A DNA stretch of 64,000 nt from assembly GCF_003123745.1 (NCBI RefSeq), contig NZ_QETB01000005.1, positions 124,001-188,000 on the forward strand, written 5' to 3'. Both the position numbers and the translations under genes were made by a program. This document shows, one piece after another, positions 26,626 through 36,530 of this stretch (position 1 is its first letter; every line of letters begins with the position of its first letter). Below the pieces are notes generated by a model, which worked only from the letters and a program-made list of their open reading frames with translations, was not told the DNA's origin and made no database searches. This DNA comes from Ancrocorticia populi (GTDB lineage Bacteria; Actinomycetota; Actinomycetes; Actinomycetales; Actinomycetaceae).

Positions 26626-28140
26626 ATGAATACCATCCCGCCTTCAAAATCAGACGGGAACGCCAAGCCGTTTCGGGGATTCCGCCGGAAGGTCGCAGAA
26701 CGGCATCGCACGGGCGAAGCAGAAATCAGTACGCGGTCCAAACTCAAAAAGCGCCGAGCCAAGTCCCGCCTCACGCGGTCCCAGCTACTGGGGCGCGTTG
26801 GGGCGGGCTTTGGCCTCCTCATCCCGCTCTTGGTGGACATCCCAGGTCTAGGACCAGCGGGCGAGCGCATGCTGGGTATCTTCATCGCCGCCATCCTCTT
26901 GTGGGCAACCGAGGCGGTGCCCCTTTATGCAACTGCGGTAGCGGTGATATTTGCTCAGGTGCTCTTGATCTCCGATCAGGCGATCCTGCCCGTAGCAGAG
27001 GACGCTCCGAGCGCCGAAACATTCTTTAACTCCCTGTCTAACCCCGTCATCATCCTGTTCATGGGTGGCTTTCTTCTGGCCGATTGTGCCGCAAAGTTCA
27101 GGGTAGATAGAGCTCTCGCGGCCGTACTGTTGCGGCCGTTCCTGAAAAGCGCTCGCTTGACGGTGTTGGGCGTCATGGCCATCACCGCGTTGTTGGGCAT
27201 GTTCATGTCTAACACTGCTACCACCGCCGCCATGTTCGCGGTGGTGATTCCCGTGATGAAGGCGCTTCCGGAGGGAAAGGCGAGGGCGGGCCTAGCGCTC
27301 TCGATCCCGGCGGCGGCGAACGTGAGTGGTATTTCCACGCCCGTGAGCTCACCTCCAAACGCCATCGCGTTGGCAGCACTGGAAAACAATGGAATCCACA
27401 TCACGTTCGTTGAATGGATGATTGCCGCGGTTCCGCTGGCGATCATCATGATGATCGCGGTGTGGGCGTTTATCGCGTTCTCGTTTATCCCAGCGGACCT
27501 CAAGATGGAAATAGACACTTTCGCTAAGTTCAACACGTCTAAGCGGGCGATCGCTTTCTATATCGTCGCGATCACAACGATTGTGTTGTGGATGACCGAG
27601 CCCCTGCACGGCGTTTCCTCAAATACCGTGGGATTCCTGCCAGTTGTTGCGCTCTTGTTGCTGGGTGTAATGAACGGAGGTGATATCCGCAAGCTGGATT
27701 GGCCGATCCTTTGGCTGGTGGCCGGTGGTATTGCTCTAGGAAGTGGTGTTGGGCTGACGGGGCTGGACGAATGGCTGATCGGTTCGATTGCGTGGGAGTC
27801 TATTCCCTCCTCCGTTGTGTTCTTGGCTCTGGCGGCGCTGACAGCGGTTGTTGGTGTGTTCTTGTCTAATTCGGCTGCGGCCAATCTGCTGATCCCTATG
27901 GCGATCGGTATCTCTTCGGGACTGGAAGGTACTACCGCCCAAATTGCCGTTGTTGTGGCACTAGCGTGTTCCATGGGAGTGCTTCTGCCGATTTCCACGC
28001 CACCCAACGCAATCGCTTATTCCACCGGCGCAGTTCAGACCAAGGACATGGTCAAGGTGGGCTTGGTCATTGGTGGAGTTGGGGTTGTGCTGTTGGCGTT
28101 CGTCATGCCTCATTTATGGGATATGCTCGGCGTTATCTAA
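26626..28140 (+). CDS. Second DASS/SLC13-family anion transporter
   Basis: Sodium-coupled dicarboxylate (or sulfate-type) transporter. The first 60 residues form an unusual basic cytoplasmic tail rich in Lys and Arg. About eleven hydrophobic segments follow, with the two SLC13 hairpin motifs FMSNTATTAAMFA (SNT) and FLSNSAAANLLIP (SNS) and the paired SSPPNAIALAAL and STPPNAIAYSTG loops. It is more like SdcS/VcINDY than the preceding CitT-type carrier. The start is uncertain: ATG at 26626 or in-frame GTG at 26608, neither with a strong ribosome site. A receiver-domain gene follows after 47 bp. Confidence 0.88.
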   Translation: MNTIPPSKSDGNAKPFRGFRRKVAERHRTGEAEISTRSKLKKRRAKSRLTRSQLLGRVGAGFGLLIPLLVDIPGLGPAGERMLGIFIAAILLWATEAVPLYATAVAVIFAQVLLISDQAILPVAEDAPSAETFFNSLSNPVIILFMGGFLLADCAAKFRVDRALAAVLLRPFLKSARLTVLGVMAITALLGMFMSNTATTAAMFAVVIPVMKALPEGKARAGLALSIPAAANVSGISTPVSSPPNAIALAALENNGIHITFVEWMIAAVPLAIIMMIAVWAFIAFSFIPADLKMEIDTFAKFNTSKRAIAFYIVAITTIVLWMTEPLHGVSSNTVGFLPVVALLLLGVMNGGDIRKLDWPILWLVAGGIALGSGVGLTGLDEWLIGSIAWESIPSSVVFLALAALTAVVGVFLSNSAAANLLIPMAIGISSGLEGTTAQIAVVVALACSMGVLLPISTPPNAIAYSTGAVQTKDMVKVGLVIGGVGVVLLAFVMPHLWDMLGVI

Positions 28141-28187
28141 ACTCACCCTGTAGTAGAAAGACGGCGATGTCCGGCGAGGAGGCCCTC

Positions 28188-28658
28188 ATGACATTGTGTA
28201 TTCTCATCCTCGAGGATGAACCCGAGGTGCGCCATGCGCTCGAACGCGATCTTCAACCGTTCGCCGATCGGTTCCAGCTTGAGTCTGCTGAAAGCTATGC
28301 GGACGCGTGGGATGTAGTGGAGGAGATCGTCCAATCGGAGGATGAGCTTGCGCTCGTCTTGTCCGATCATCGGCTACCTGATCGGGACGGGGTGGATTTC
28401 CTTATTTCCCTCTCGGAAGACGATCGAGTTTCGGACGCCAAGAAGATTCTTGTGACCGGGCAAGCGTATTTGGACGATACTGTGCGGGCGGTTAACAAGG
28501 CTCACTTGGACTACTACGTTGCTAAGCCGTGGGAAGCGGGCGAGTTATGTGAAGTGGTCCGGGAGCTTCTGACCGACTATGTGTTGGAAAACGGCGTGGA
28601 TCCGCTACATTACATGCGGGATTTGGACGAGGAGCGAATTCTAGAAGTCTGGCGGTAG
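28188..28658 (+). CDS. Receiver-domain-only response regulator
   Basis: Phospho-acceptor protein without an output domain. The 156 residues show a full CheY-like fold: acidic pocket LEDEPE (residues 7-12), phosphorylation site in LVLSDHRLPDRDG, switch Thr in ILVTGQ, and the Lys of YYVAKPWE. About 30 C-terminal residues beyond the fold (LLTDYVLENGVDPLHYMRDL) contain no DNA-binding domain. The ATG at 28188 has GAGGAGG upstream; the longer frame overlaps the transporter gene and was rejected. No histidine kinase gene is in the window. Its position suggests a link with the DASS transporter. Confidence 0.85.
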   Translation: MTLCILILEDEPEVRHALERDLQPFADRFQLESAESYADAWDVVEEIVQSEDELALVLSDHRLPDRDGVDFLISLSEDDRVSDAKKILVTGQAYLDDTVRAVNKAHLDYYVAKPWEAGELCEVVRELLTDYVLENGVDPLHYMRDLDEERILEVWR

Positions 28659-28739
28659 TGGGGCAAACGCTGTGCTCGCTGGTAGGCTTACTGACGGGCA
28701 TCTGCTCCCCGGCATCATCCTAATGAAAGGAATTAGCCC

Positions 28740-29495
28740 GTGAGCTCAGTATTAGGCGATCACAACGAGGATAGCGTGCGGCGTGTACTACTAAAGGTTT
28801 CAGGCGAAATGTTTGGCGGAGGTGCCGTTGGGCTCGATGCTGACGTTCTGACTCGCATCGCGGGCGAAATCTCTGAGGCGGTGGCCGATGGCGTTCAGGT
28901 TGCCATCGTGGTGGGCGGCGGGAACTTCTTCCGCGGCCCCGAACTCCAGCAGCGCGGTATGGACCGTGCGCGCGCGGACTACATGGGCATGCTGGGCACC
29001 GTGATGAACGCGATCGCGCTTCAGGACTTCATTGAAAAAACGGGAACGCCAGCTCGTGTACAGACCGCCATCCAGATGACGCAGATCGCCGAACCTTATG
29101 TTCCGCTCCGGGCTATTCGCCATTTGGAGAAAGGACGCGTGGTCATCTTCGGTGCGGGCGCGGGAATGCCCTACTTCTCCACGGATACCGTCTCCGCTCA
29201 GCGCGCTCTAGAGCTGCACTGCGATGAGATCCTTGTGGGGAAGAACGGCGTTGACGGGATCTATAGCGCGGATCCTAAGCTGGACCCCACCGCTCAGAAA
29301 CTGGAGTGTCTCACCTACGGCGATGCCCTAGCTCAGGGCCTGCGCGTGGTGGACGCAGCGGCATTTTCGCTGTGCCGCGACAATCACCTGACCATGCGCG
29401 TTTTCGGTATGGGCGAATCAACCAATGTGACCCGAGCGCTTCGCGGCGAGAAGATCGGTACGCTTGTCACTGAAGATAAGCAGGAGGAAGAGTAG
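28740..29495 (+). CDS. pyrH: UMP kinase
   Basis: Phosphorylates UMP to UDP in pyrimidine synthesis. The 251 residues carry the amino-acid-kinase fold: [57 protein letters not shown] (nucleotide site) and [13 protein letters not shown]. The start is GTG at 28740 with AAAGGA 9 bp upstream. It opens the conserved pyrH-frr-cdsA-rlmN cluster, with 2 bp to frr. Confidence 0.97.
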   Translation: MSSVLGDHNEDSVRRVLLKVSGEMFGGGAVGLDADVLTRIAGEISEAVADGVQVAIVVGGGNFFRGPELQQRGMDRARADYMGMLGTVMNAIALQDFIEKTGTPARVQTAIQMTQIAEPYVPLRAIRHLEKGRVVIFGAGAGMPYFSTDTVSAQRALELHCDEILVGKNGVDGIYSADPKLDPTAQKLECLTYGDALAQGLRVVDAAAFSLCRDNHLTMRVFGMGESTNVTRALRGEKIGTLVTEDKQEEE

Positions 29496-29497
29496 TA

Positions 29498-30055
29498 ATG
29501 ATCGATGATGAGCTCCTTGAAGCCGAGGAGAAGATGGAGAAGGCCATTGATGTGGCCCGCCATGATTTCACCAATATCCGGTCCGGACGGGCCAACGCTG
29601 GTATGTTCACGCCAATACTCGTGGATTACTACGGCGCGCCCACACCGCTCCAGCAGCTCGCTTCGGTGACGGTTCCCGAGGCACGTACCGTGCTGATCAG
29701 CCCGTTTGACCGCACGGCGATGGCCGCAATCGATAAGGCCATTCGGGCCGCGGATCTGGGTGTGAATCCCACGGATGATGGCAACGTGATCCGATGCGTG
29801 CTGCCCTCTCTGACCGAAGAGCGCCGCAAGGACTACGTGAAGATGGCTAAGGCGAAGGCAGAGGACGCCCGAGTCTCAATCCGCTCCATTCGCCGCAAGG
29901 CGAAGGAAGCCCTAGACAAGATTAAGAAGGATGGGGACGCTGGCGAAGATGACGTTGTGCGCGCCGAATCCGAACTTGACCAGCTCACGAAGCGTTTCGT
30001 GGATCAGGTGGATAAGCTGCTTGAGGCCAAGGAGAAGGATCTTCTAGAGGTCTAA
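29498..30055 (+). CDS. frr: Ribosome recycling factor
   Basis: Splits post-termination ribosomes together with EF-G. The 185 residues match the family exactly in size: [22 protein letters not shown] (cut here), [44 protein letters not shown] and [18 protein letters not shown]. The ATG lies 2 bp after pyrH and cdsA follows after 3 bp. Confidence 0.98.
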   Translation: MIDDELLEAEEKMEKAIDVARHDFTNIRSGRANAGMFTPILVDYYGAPTPLQQLASVTVPEARTVLISPFDRTAMAAIDKAIRAADLGVNPTDDGNVIRCVLPSLTEERRKDYVKMAKAKAEDARVSIRSIRRKAKEALDKIKKDGDAGEDDVVRAESELDQLTKRFVDQVDKLLEAKEKDLLEV

Positions 30056-30058
30056 CCG

Positions 30059-30904
30059 GTGTTTGAACGGCTTGCCCCTCACCCTCCTCAGCCTCCGGCT
30101 AAATCAACCTCCAAGGCGGGGCGAAACCTTAAAGCCGCCGTACCTACGGCAGTTGTTCTACTGGGACTTGTTGCGCTCTCAGTACTGTGGCGCATGGAGC
30201 TCTTCGCGGTTCTGGTGGCCGTTGCGATCTGCATTGGCCTTTGGGAGATCGCTGGCGCCTTCCTCGCGCGTAACGTACGCATTCCGGTAGTGCCACAGTG
30301 GGTTGGGGCGATCACGATGGTTGCGGCCACTTGGATCGAGGGCTTGGGCGGGGGACTGATCGCCTTCCTGCTCTCGGTTGCGGCTGTGTTCCTATGGTGC
30401 GTAATCGACGGCTCTGAGCGGGCGCCCCGGGATGTTCTGGCGGCGATCTTTGCTCTGGCCTGGATTGCCTTGCTCGGGTGCTTTGCGGTTGCCCTCGCGT
30501 TTCTGAATGATCCGGTATGGATGGTCACGTTGCTCATCCTCATGCCTGTAGCGAACGATACCGGCGGCTGGGCATTCGGAGTCCTTTGGGGTAAGCACCC
30601 CATGAGCCCCAGTATTTCTCCTAAGAAATCGTGGGAAGGGTTCGCGGGTTCCGTAGTTTGTGCTCTGGCGGTGGCGCTCGTGCTGGTGTACGGCGTTCTT
30701 GGCCAGCCTTGGTATTTAGCGCTAATCGTGGCTTTTGCGGCGGTAGCATGCTCCACCTTGGGCGATCTGTGCGAGTCCCTACTGAAGCGCGATCTGGGCG
30801 TGAAGGACATGGGATCGATCTTTCCTGGCCACGGCGGCATGATGGATCGTATTGATTCGATACTTATGTGGGCGCCATTCTGCTACCTCATCATGTCATG
30901 GTAG
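30059..30904 (+). CDS. cdsA: Phosphatidate cytidylyltransferase
   Basis: Membrane enzyme making CDP-diacylglycerol, the precursor of all bacterial phospholipids. The 281 residues contain about eight hydrophobic segments. The C-terminal half carries VANDTGGWAFGVLWGKHPMS, SPKKSWEGFAGS and the CDP-alcohol signature LGDLCESLLKRDLGVKDMGS, then FPGHGGMMDRIDSIL (metal-binding Asp). The N-terminal 35 residues are a basic, proline-rich cytoplasmic tail. The start is GTG at 30059, 3 bp after frr. Confidence 0.95.
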   Translation: MFERLAPHPPQPPAKSTSKAGRNLKAAVPTAVVLLGLVALSVLWRMELFAVLVAVAICIGLWEIAGAFLARNVRIPVVPQWVGAITMVAATWIEGLGGGLIAFLLSVAAVFLWCVIDGSERAPRDVLAAIFALAWIALLGCFAVALAFLNDPVWMVTLLILMPVANDTGGWAFGVLWGKHPMSPSISPKKSWEGFAGSVVCALAVALVLVYGVLGQPWYLALIVAFAAVACSTLGDLCESLLKRDLGVKDMGSIFPGHGGMMDRIDSILMWAPFCYLIMSW

Positions 30905-30955
30905 GAGCACTGCCACATCCCGCAAGGCGGCCTTCCGTGGGACAATAGCAGGGCT

Positions 30956-32215
30956 ATGAATTCTCCGAAGTATCCGAAGGCATCCACGCGGCAAGTGATG
31001 CCCGCAGTTGAATCGGGCCCCATGCCCGTTTTCACCATGAAGCCCGCAAGCAAGGGCAAGCCGCCCACGCACCTTGCGGACCTCACTCTTGACGCACGTA
31101 AGAAGGCCATGAAAGAGGCGGGTTTGCCAGCTTTCCGTGCGGACCAGCTCTCGCGCCACTACTTTGAGCGCCACGAGGCCACGGCTGATGCGATGAGCGA
31201 TCTTCCGGCCGGTAAGCGAGAGGAGATCGTTGACTCCTTTCTGCCGCCCCTTCTGACGAAGGTTCGCGATCTTCGGGCCGATCAGGGAAAGACCATTAAG
31301 TCACTCTGGCGGATGTTTGATGGTGCGATGGTGGAAACGGTCCTCATGCGCTATCCGGGGCGCGCCACGCTGTGCATCTCGTCTCAGGCGGGCTGCGGGA
31401 TGGCCTGTCCATTCTGCGCCACCGGACAGGGAGGGCTTACCCGCAACCTGTCCACCGGGGAGATCGTTGAACAGGTCAGAATGGGCATGGTGGCCGCCGA
31501 ATCTGGGGATCTGGCCGGTGGGCCCACCCACGTGTCCAACATCGTCTTTATGGGAATGGGAGAACCGCTGGCGAACTGGCGTCAGGTTCAGGCCGCCCTG
31601 CACCGCATGATCGAGCCGTCCCCGTCTGGACTAGGTATCTCTGCTCGCGGCGTCACCGTATCCACGGTGGGCATGGTTCCCCTTATCGACAAGCTTGCCG
31701 ATGAGGGCCTTCCCGTAACGCTTGCCGTATCTCTTCACGCTCCCGATGACGGCTTGCGTGATCCGCTGATTCCACTGAACTCCCGCTTCAATGTGAAGAA
31801 GCTGCTGGATTCGGCGCGCCGCTACTTCGAAAAGACCGGGCGGCGTGTTTCGATCGAATACGCACTCATCAAAGACATGAACGATCACCAGTGGCGCGCC
31901 CAGCTTCTTGCTGATGAGTTGAACGCGCGTGGCCGCGGCTGGGTTCATGTCAATCCAATTCCGTTGAACCCAACTCCCGGATCCATTTGGACGGCGAGCC
32001 TGCCGGAAACCCAACAGGTTTTCGTTGATACTCTTGAAGCCTCAGGTATCCCTACAACCATCCGGGATACCCGTGGTTCTGATATCGATGGCGCATGCGG
32101 GCAGCTTGCCGCCGAGGTCAAGGGAAATTCTGCCCGTGCCCAGAAGGCTGCTGCAGCGGCCGAGCGGGTGATGGCCGCGATTAATAATGGGGAGGAGCAC
32201 GAGGCTGATGAGTAA
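30956..32215 (+). CDS. rlmN: 23S rRNA A2503/tRNA A37 methyltransferase RlmN
   Basis: Radical SAM enzyme methylating C2 of A2503 in 23S rRNA. The 419 residues contain the CX3CX2C cluster site GCGMACPFCATG (C147, C151, C154), GEIVEQVRMGM, NIVFMGMGEPLANW, SLHAPDDGLRDPLIP and near the C-terminus RGSDIDGACGQLA with the methyl-carrying Cys. The extra N-terminal 25-30 residues are not conserved. The 3' end overlaps the start of the DivIVA-like gene by 8 bp. Confidence 0.95.
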   Translation: MNSPKYPKASTRQVMPAVESGPMPVFTMKPASKGKPPTHLADLTLDARKKAMKEAGLPAFRADQLSRHYFERHEATADAMSDLPAGKREEIVDSFLPPLLTKVRDLRADQGKTIKSLWRMFDGAMVETVLMRYPGRATLCISSQAGCGMACPFCATGQGGLTRNLSTGEIVEQVRMGMVAAESGDLAGGPTHVSNIVFMGMGEPLANWRQVQAALHRMIEPSPSGLGISARGVTVSTVGMVPLIDKLADEGLPVTLAVSLHAPDDGLRDPLIPLNSRFNVKKLLDSARRYFEKTGRRVSIEYALIKDMNDHQWRAQLLADELNARGRGWVHVNPIPLNPTPGSIWTASLPETQQVFVDTLEASGIPTTIRDTRGSDIDGACGQLAAEVKGNSARAQKAAAAAERVMAAINNGEEHEADE

Positions 32216-32756
32216 CGATACCTTCGAGCGTGTTGGCCGCTTTGGTTGGGGCTATGACCCTATTGAAGTTGACGAATTCCTAGCCGAAGCTAAAACGGCC
32301 TATGCGGGGCGGGGGAACTACGATCTGAACGAACAGTCTGTCCGCAACGCAGGTTTCTCTCGCGTGCGCCACGGCTATGACCCAAAGCTTGTTGATGCGG
32401 CGATGGATCGCCTCGAAGCAGCCTTTATTCAGCGCAGGCGCGCCAACGTGGTGCGTGAGCGCGGTGAAAGCACGTGGTTAAACAAGACCTATGAGGATGC
32501 CAAGAGCCTTTATCCGCGCCTGCTCCGCCCCCAAGGGGAACGCTTTTCTGATGCCACGGGATGGGGCTACCTCAAATCGGATGTCGATGAGCTCATGGAT
32601 CGGCTCATGGAATACTTTGACGGTAAGCGTTCTCTGACGTCGAGCGAACTACGAGACGCCGTGTTTGATCAGGCCAAGGATAGTAAGGGCTACGACGTCT
32701 CCGTAGTGGATGTGTACATCGAGCGAGCTATCACGGTCCTTGTTGCCGTGGAATAG
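32208..32756 (+). CDS. DivIVA-like repeat protein of unknown function
   Basis: Small acidic protein of 182 residues built from four imperfect copies of a 25-35 residue unit with a G-Y-D-x-x-x-VD core: FGWGYDPIEVDEFLAEA (about 12-28), VRHGYDPKLVDAAMDRLEAA (about 53-72), GWGYLKSDVDELMDRLMEYF (about 118-137), and KGYDVSVVDVYIERA (about 160-174). This is the DivIVA N-terminal lipid- and pole-binding motif (FR-GYD-x-x-EVD-x-FL). No long coiled coil follows, unlike true DivIVA/Wag31. The ATG at 32208 has GGAGGAG 10 bp upstream and overlaps rlmN; dxr starts 10 bp after. A role at the septum or membrane is inference. Confidence 0.85.
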   Translation: MSNDTFERVGRFGWGYDPIEVDEFLAEAKTAYAGRGNYDLNEQSVRNAGFSRVRHGYDPKLVDAAMDRLEAAFIQRRRANVVRERGESTWLNKTYEDAKSLYPRLLRPQGERFSDATGWGYLKSDVDELMDRLMEYFDGKRSLTSSELRDAVFDQAKDSKGYDVSVVDVYIERAITVLVAVE

Positions 32757-32766
32757 GGGCCGGGCC

Positions 32767-34002
32767 GTGACTGAATCATCGCGAACACGCAGCGTTATCA
32801 TCCTCGGCTCCACCGGATCGATCGGCACGCAGGCGCTCGATGTTATACGGCGTAATAGGGCACGCTACGATGTGGTGGCCCTTGGTGCAGGCGGTGCCAA
32901 CCTTGATCTCCTAGCCCAACAGGTACAAGAATTCGCAGTTCCGGTTGTTGCGGTAGCAGATGAGGCGCGCGTTCCCGAGCTGAGTGAGCATCTGGGCGCG
33001 AGCGCGCGCGTGATCGGCGGGCCAGACGCGATGTCTGAAATCGCGGCCGGCGCTGGGCAGAATCGGCCCGTTGACCCAGTCCAAACGGTGGTGCTCAACG
33101 GCATCACCGGATCTGTGGGTCTGCGTCCAACACTCGCGGCCTTAGCTAGCGGAGTCACTCTTGCACTCGCCAATAAGGAATCACTCGTGGTGGGTGGCGG
33201 CCTCATTGCAGAGGCGATGGTGCGCCCGGGCCAGATCGTGCCTGTGGATTCCGAGCATTCGGCCATCGTCCAATCTCTGCGTTCGGGCGTGCATCACCGC
33301 GGCCTGTGTTCGCAACACGTGGATGGGACCAGCGAGGTCAAGCGAATCATCCTGACCGCCTCGGGAGGGCCATTCCGGGGCCGCCATCGCAGCGAACTCG
33401 CGCGCGTGACGCCCGCCGAGGCACTAGACCACCCTACGTGGAAGATGGGACCCGTGGTCACCATCAACTCCTCGACACTCATGAACAAGGGGCTGGAACT
33501 CATCGAGGCCGCCTACCTTTTCGATGTGGCCCCGGAAAACATCGTGCCGGTTGTGCATCCCCAATCGGTGATCCACTCCATGGTGGAGTTCGCCGATGGG
33601 GCAACAATCGCGCAGGCATCGCCGCCAGACATGCGCCTGCCGATCGCGCTTGGGCTCTCGTGGCCCGAGCGGCTAGAGCAAATCAGCACGCCCAACGCGT
33701 GGGATGCGCCCGTTTCGTGGACTTTTGAGCCTCTTGACGATGAGACTTTTCCCGCTGTGTCCCTGGCCCGGGCAGCGGTGACAGCCTCACCGTTGCACCC
33801 GGCAGTCCTCAACGCCGCCAACGAGGAATGCGTGGCCGCCTTCTTGGAGGGCAAGCTCCCATACCTCAGCATCACAGATACCGTGTCCGAGGTTTTGAGT
33901 GAATTCTCAGGAGAACGAGGCATCCTCGATCTGGAAACGGTGCTTGGCACCGAAAGATGGGCACGCTCACGCGCCCATGAGGTGATGGCACGCCGCGCTT
34001 AA
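32767..34002 (+). CDS. dxr: 1-deoxy-D-xylulose 5-phosphate reductoisomerase
   Basis: Makes 2-C-methyl-D-erythritol 4-phosphate, the first committed step of the MEP isoprenoid pathway, using NADPH. The 411 residues show the NADPH fold VIILGSTGSIGTQALDV, LANKESLVVGG, VPVDSEHSAIVQSL (metal and substrate site), TASGGPFRG, NPTWKMG-like HPTWKMGPVVTINSSTLMNK and HPQSVIHSMVEF. The start GTG at 32767 gives the family N-terminus. ispG, another MEP enzyme, lies two genes on. Confidence 0.97.
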   Translation: MTESSRTRSVIILGSTGSIGTQALDVIRRNRARYDVVALGAGGANLDLLAQQVQEFAVPVVAVADEARVPELSEHLGASARVIGGPDAMSEIAAGAGQNRPVDPVQTVVLNGITGSVGLRPTLAALASGVTLALANKESLVVGGGLIAEAMVRPGQIVPVDSEHSAIVQSLRSGVHHRGLCSQHVDGTSEVKRIILTASGGPFRGRHRSELARVTPAEALDHPTWKMGPVVTINSSTLMNKGLELIEAAYLFDVAPENIVPVVHPQSVIHSMVEFADGATIAQASPPDMRLPIALGLSWPERLEQISTPNAWDAPVSWTFEPLDDETFPAVSLARAAVTASPLHPAVLNAANEECVAAFLEGKLPYLSITDTVSEVLSEFSGERGILDLETVLGTERWARSRAHEVMARRA

Positions 34003-34020
34003 CTCAGGAGGCGATAGATT

Positions 34021-35319
34021 GTGGGATCGCTTCCCGGAATCCTCTTATTGATTGTTGGCCTTCTGGTATCAGTTGGGCTACACGAAGTGGGACATCTGCT
34101 TCCAGCCAAGAAGTTTGGCGTTAAGGTTCCCCAGTACTTCATTGGGTTCGGCCCAACGATCTGGTCCACCACGAAGGGTGGTACGGAGTACGGGTTGAAA
34201 GCTCTTCCGTTGGGCGGCTACGTCCGGCTTGCAGGAATGGTATGGCCCGGCGCAGAAAGCCGTAAGCAGGTCAATCGCAAGGGCGAAGTGACTATCGCCG
34301 AAGAAACCCGCCGCGCGAGCGCCGCCGAACTTACCCTCACCGAGGAACCCCATGCATTCTGGAGGCTCGGCGCTGGCAAGCGCCTTATCGTCATGTTTGG
34401 CGGCCCGGTCATGAACTTCCTTATCGCCGGCGTGCTGCTCGCGGTGGTGTTCTGTGGCATTGGCATTCTTCAACCTTCCAATCAGATCTCCACGGTGAGC
34501 ACGTGCGTCACCGATTCCGATAGGTGTGAAGAGGGTGATCCACCCGCTCCAGGGGCGCAGGCCGGGATTATGCCGGAGGACGTCATTGTCTCGTGGGACG
34601 GCACGCCCGTTTCTGATTGGGACGATATCCAGCAGACTATCGCGGCGGGTGACGCGAATCCCGTCAACGTTGTGGTTGAGCGCGATGGCACAGAGAAGAC
34701 CCTTGTTGTTACGCCGACATTGGCGGAACGTCCCGTCGTCGGCGAAAACGGCGAAGTGGCTACGGATGCCAACGGCGAAGTCTTGACCGAACAACGACCC
34801 TACGTGGGTATTGGCCCGGCCTACACCCACGAACGCGTGTCCCTTACCGAAATCCCGGGCGAACTGTGGGATCTCACAAGCGGTACCGCGCAGGTAATCG
34901 CGAAACTGCCTGGAGACCTATGGAATACCGCGACCGGGCTGATTACGGGGGATGACCGGGCGTCAAGCGGTGTTATGGGCATCGTGGGGGCGGCCGATCT
35001 TGCCGGGAACATCACGAGCTCCGATCAGGACGCCTATGGGTTATCGGCTCGGATAGGTGACCTGCTCCTCCTTATCGCCTCACTTAACATCAGCCTCTTC
35101 CTCTTCAACCTGCTTCCGCTGCTCCCATTAGACGGCGGGCATATCGTGGGTGCCGCCTACGAAGGAGTGCGACGCCGCTTCGCTCAGCTGCGAGGGAAAC
35201 CAGATCCAGGCCCCGTTGACATCGCGCGCCTCATGCCATTCGGCTATATCGTGGCTTTCGCCTTTATTCTCATGACTGTTCTCCTGATTGTTGCAGACAT
35301 TGTCAACCCGATCTTCTGA
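34021..35319 (+). CDS. Site-2-type M50 metalloprotease (RseP/Rip1-like)
   Basis: Intramembrane zinc protease that cleaves transmembrane substrates such as anti-sigma factors. The 432 residues contain the zinc motif HEVGH in the first TM helix (about residue 21), the loop [14 protein letters not shown], a membrane segment at about 120-145, a PDZ domain (about 175-265: [23 protein letters not shown]) and the third ligand in [15 protein letters not shown] near residue 365, followed by a last TM. The start is GTG at 34021. The dxr-M50-ispG order is standard for actinobacteria. Confidence 0.94.
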   Translation: MGSLPGILLLIVGLLVSVGLHEVGHLLPAKKFGVKVPQYFIGFGPTIWSTTKGGTEYGLKALPLGGYVRLAGMVWPGAESRKQVNRKGEVTIAEETRRASAAELTLTEEPHAFWRLGAGKRLIVMFGGPVMNFLIAGVLLAVVFCGIGILQPSNQISTVSTCVTDSDRCEEGDPPAPGAQAGIMPEDVIVSWDGTPVSDWDDIQQTIAAGDANPVNVVVERDGTEKTLVVTPTLAERPVVGENGEVATDANGEVLTEQRPYVGIGPAYTHERVSLTEIPGELWDLTSGTAQVIAKLPGDLWNTATGLITGDDRASSGVMGIVGAADLAGNITSSDQDAYGLSARIGDLLLLIASLNISLFLFNLLPLLPLDGGHIVGAAYEGVRRRFAQLRGKPDPGPVDIARLMPFGYIVAFAFILMTVLLIVADIVNPIF

Positions 35320-35356
35320 CTCCCACCTCGCTGGAGAAAGTGGAATACTGGGGCGC

Positions 35357-36511
35357 GTGAGTATTGCTCTAGGAATGCCAAGCGTGCGCCCCGAAGCCCC
35401 CGTGCTGGCCCCACGAAAAACGACCCGTCAGATTCAGGTTGGTGACGTTGCCGTGGGCGGCAGCGCGCCTGTTTCCGTGCAGTCAATGACAACCACGAAA
35501 ACGCATGATATCGGAGCCACGCTCCAGCAGATTGCCGAGCTAACGGCGGCTGGCTGCGATATCGTGCGCGTGGCGTGCCCAACCGATAAGGATGCCGAGG
35601 CGCTCCCCATTATCGCGAAGCAGTCGCGTATCCCCGTGATTGCGGATATCCATTTCCAGCCCAAGTACGTCTTCGCCGCCATCGAAGCCGGCTGTGGCGC
35701 CGTGCGCGTCAACCCAGGAAACATCCGCAAGTTTGACGATCGCGTCAAGGAGATTTGCGAGGCCGCAACGGACCACGGGGTCTCGTTGCGTATCGGCGTT
35801 AACGCTGGATCGCTGGATCCGCGGCTGCTGAAGAAGTACGGATCGGCAACCCCCGAGGCGCTCGTGGAATCGGCGGTGTGGGAGGCGAGCCTGTTCGAGG
35901 AGCAGGGATTTAAGGATTTCAAGATCTCTGTTAAACACCACAACGTGGTGACGATGGTGGAGGCATACCGCCAGCTTTCTGAGCAGGGGGATTGGCCGTT
36001 GCACCTAGGTGTGACGGAGGCCGGCCCTGCCTTCCAAGGCACCATTAAGTCTGCCACCGCGTTCGGAGCGCTTCTGGCCGAGGGAATCGGCGATACTATC
36101 CGAGTCTCCCTGTCCGCGCCTCCCGTTGAGGAGGTCAAGGTGGGTACGAAGATTTTGGAATACATGGGACTGCGCGAGCGCAAGATGGAGATCGTCTCGT
36201 GTCCCTCATGCGGCCGCGCCCAGGTTGATGTGTGGGAGCTTGCCGAAAAGGTCGAAAATGGTCTGAAGGACATCACCGCCCCCATCCGCGTGGCAGTGAT
36301 GGGCTGCGTGGTGAACGGACCGGGGGAGGCGCGCGAGGCGGATCTCGGGTGTGCTTCCGGTAACGGCAAGGGCCAGATTTTTGTACGCGGGAAAGTGGTG
36401 GAAACCGTGCGCGAGGATGCCATTGTTGAGACGCTGCTGCGCTACGCCAATCAGATGGCGGAGGATATGGGCGAAGGCAGCGATGGACATGTAGACGTGG
36501 TGGCGTACTAA
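35357..36511 (+). CDS. ispG: 4-hydroxy-3-methylbut-2-enyl diphosphate synthase
   Basis: Fe-S enzyme of the MEP pathway, making HMBPP from MEcPP. The 384 residues contain VGSVAVGG-type [17 protein letters not shown], the TIM-barrel segments [28 protein letters not shown] and [17 protein letters not shown], and the C-terminal cluster domain with SCPSCGRAQ and [17 protein letters not shown], which supplies the three cysteines. The start is GTG at 35357; the longer frame would overlap the M50 gene by 32 bp. Confidence 0.97.
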   Translation: MSIALGMPSVRPEAPVLAPRKTTRQIQVGDVAVGGSAPVSVQSMTTTKTHDIGATLQQIAELTAAGCDIVRVACPTDKDAEALPIIAKQSRIPVIADIHFQPKYVFAAIEAGCGAVRVNPGNIRKFDDRVKEICEAATDHGVSLRIGVNAGSLDPRLLKKYGSATPEALVESAVWEASLFEEQGFKDFKISVKHHNVVTMVEAYRQLSEQGDWPLHLGVTEAGPAFQGTIKSATAFGALLAEGIGDTIRVSLSAPPVEEVKVGTKILEYMGLRERKMEIVSCPSCGRAQVDVWELAEKVENGLKDITAPIRVAVMGCVVNGPGEAREADLGCASGNGKGQIFVRGKVVETVREDAIVETLLRYANQMAEDMGEGSDGHVDVVAY

Positions 36512-36530
36512 CCACCCAGGTTGGAGTTTG

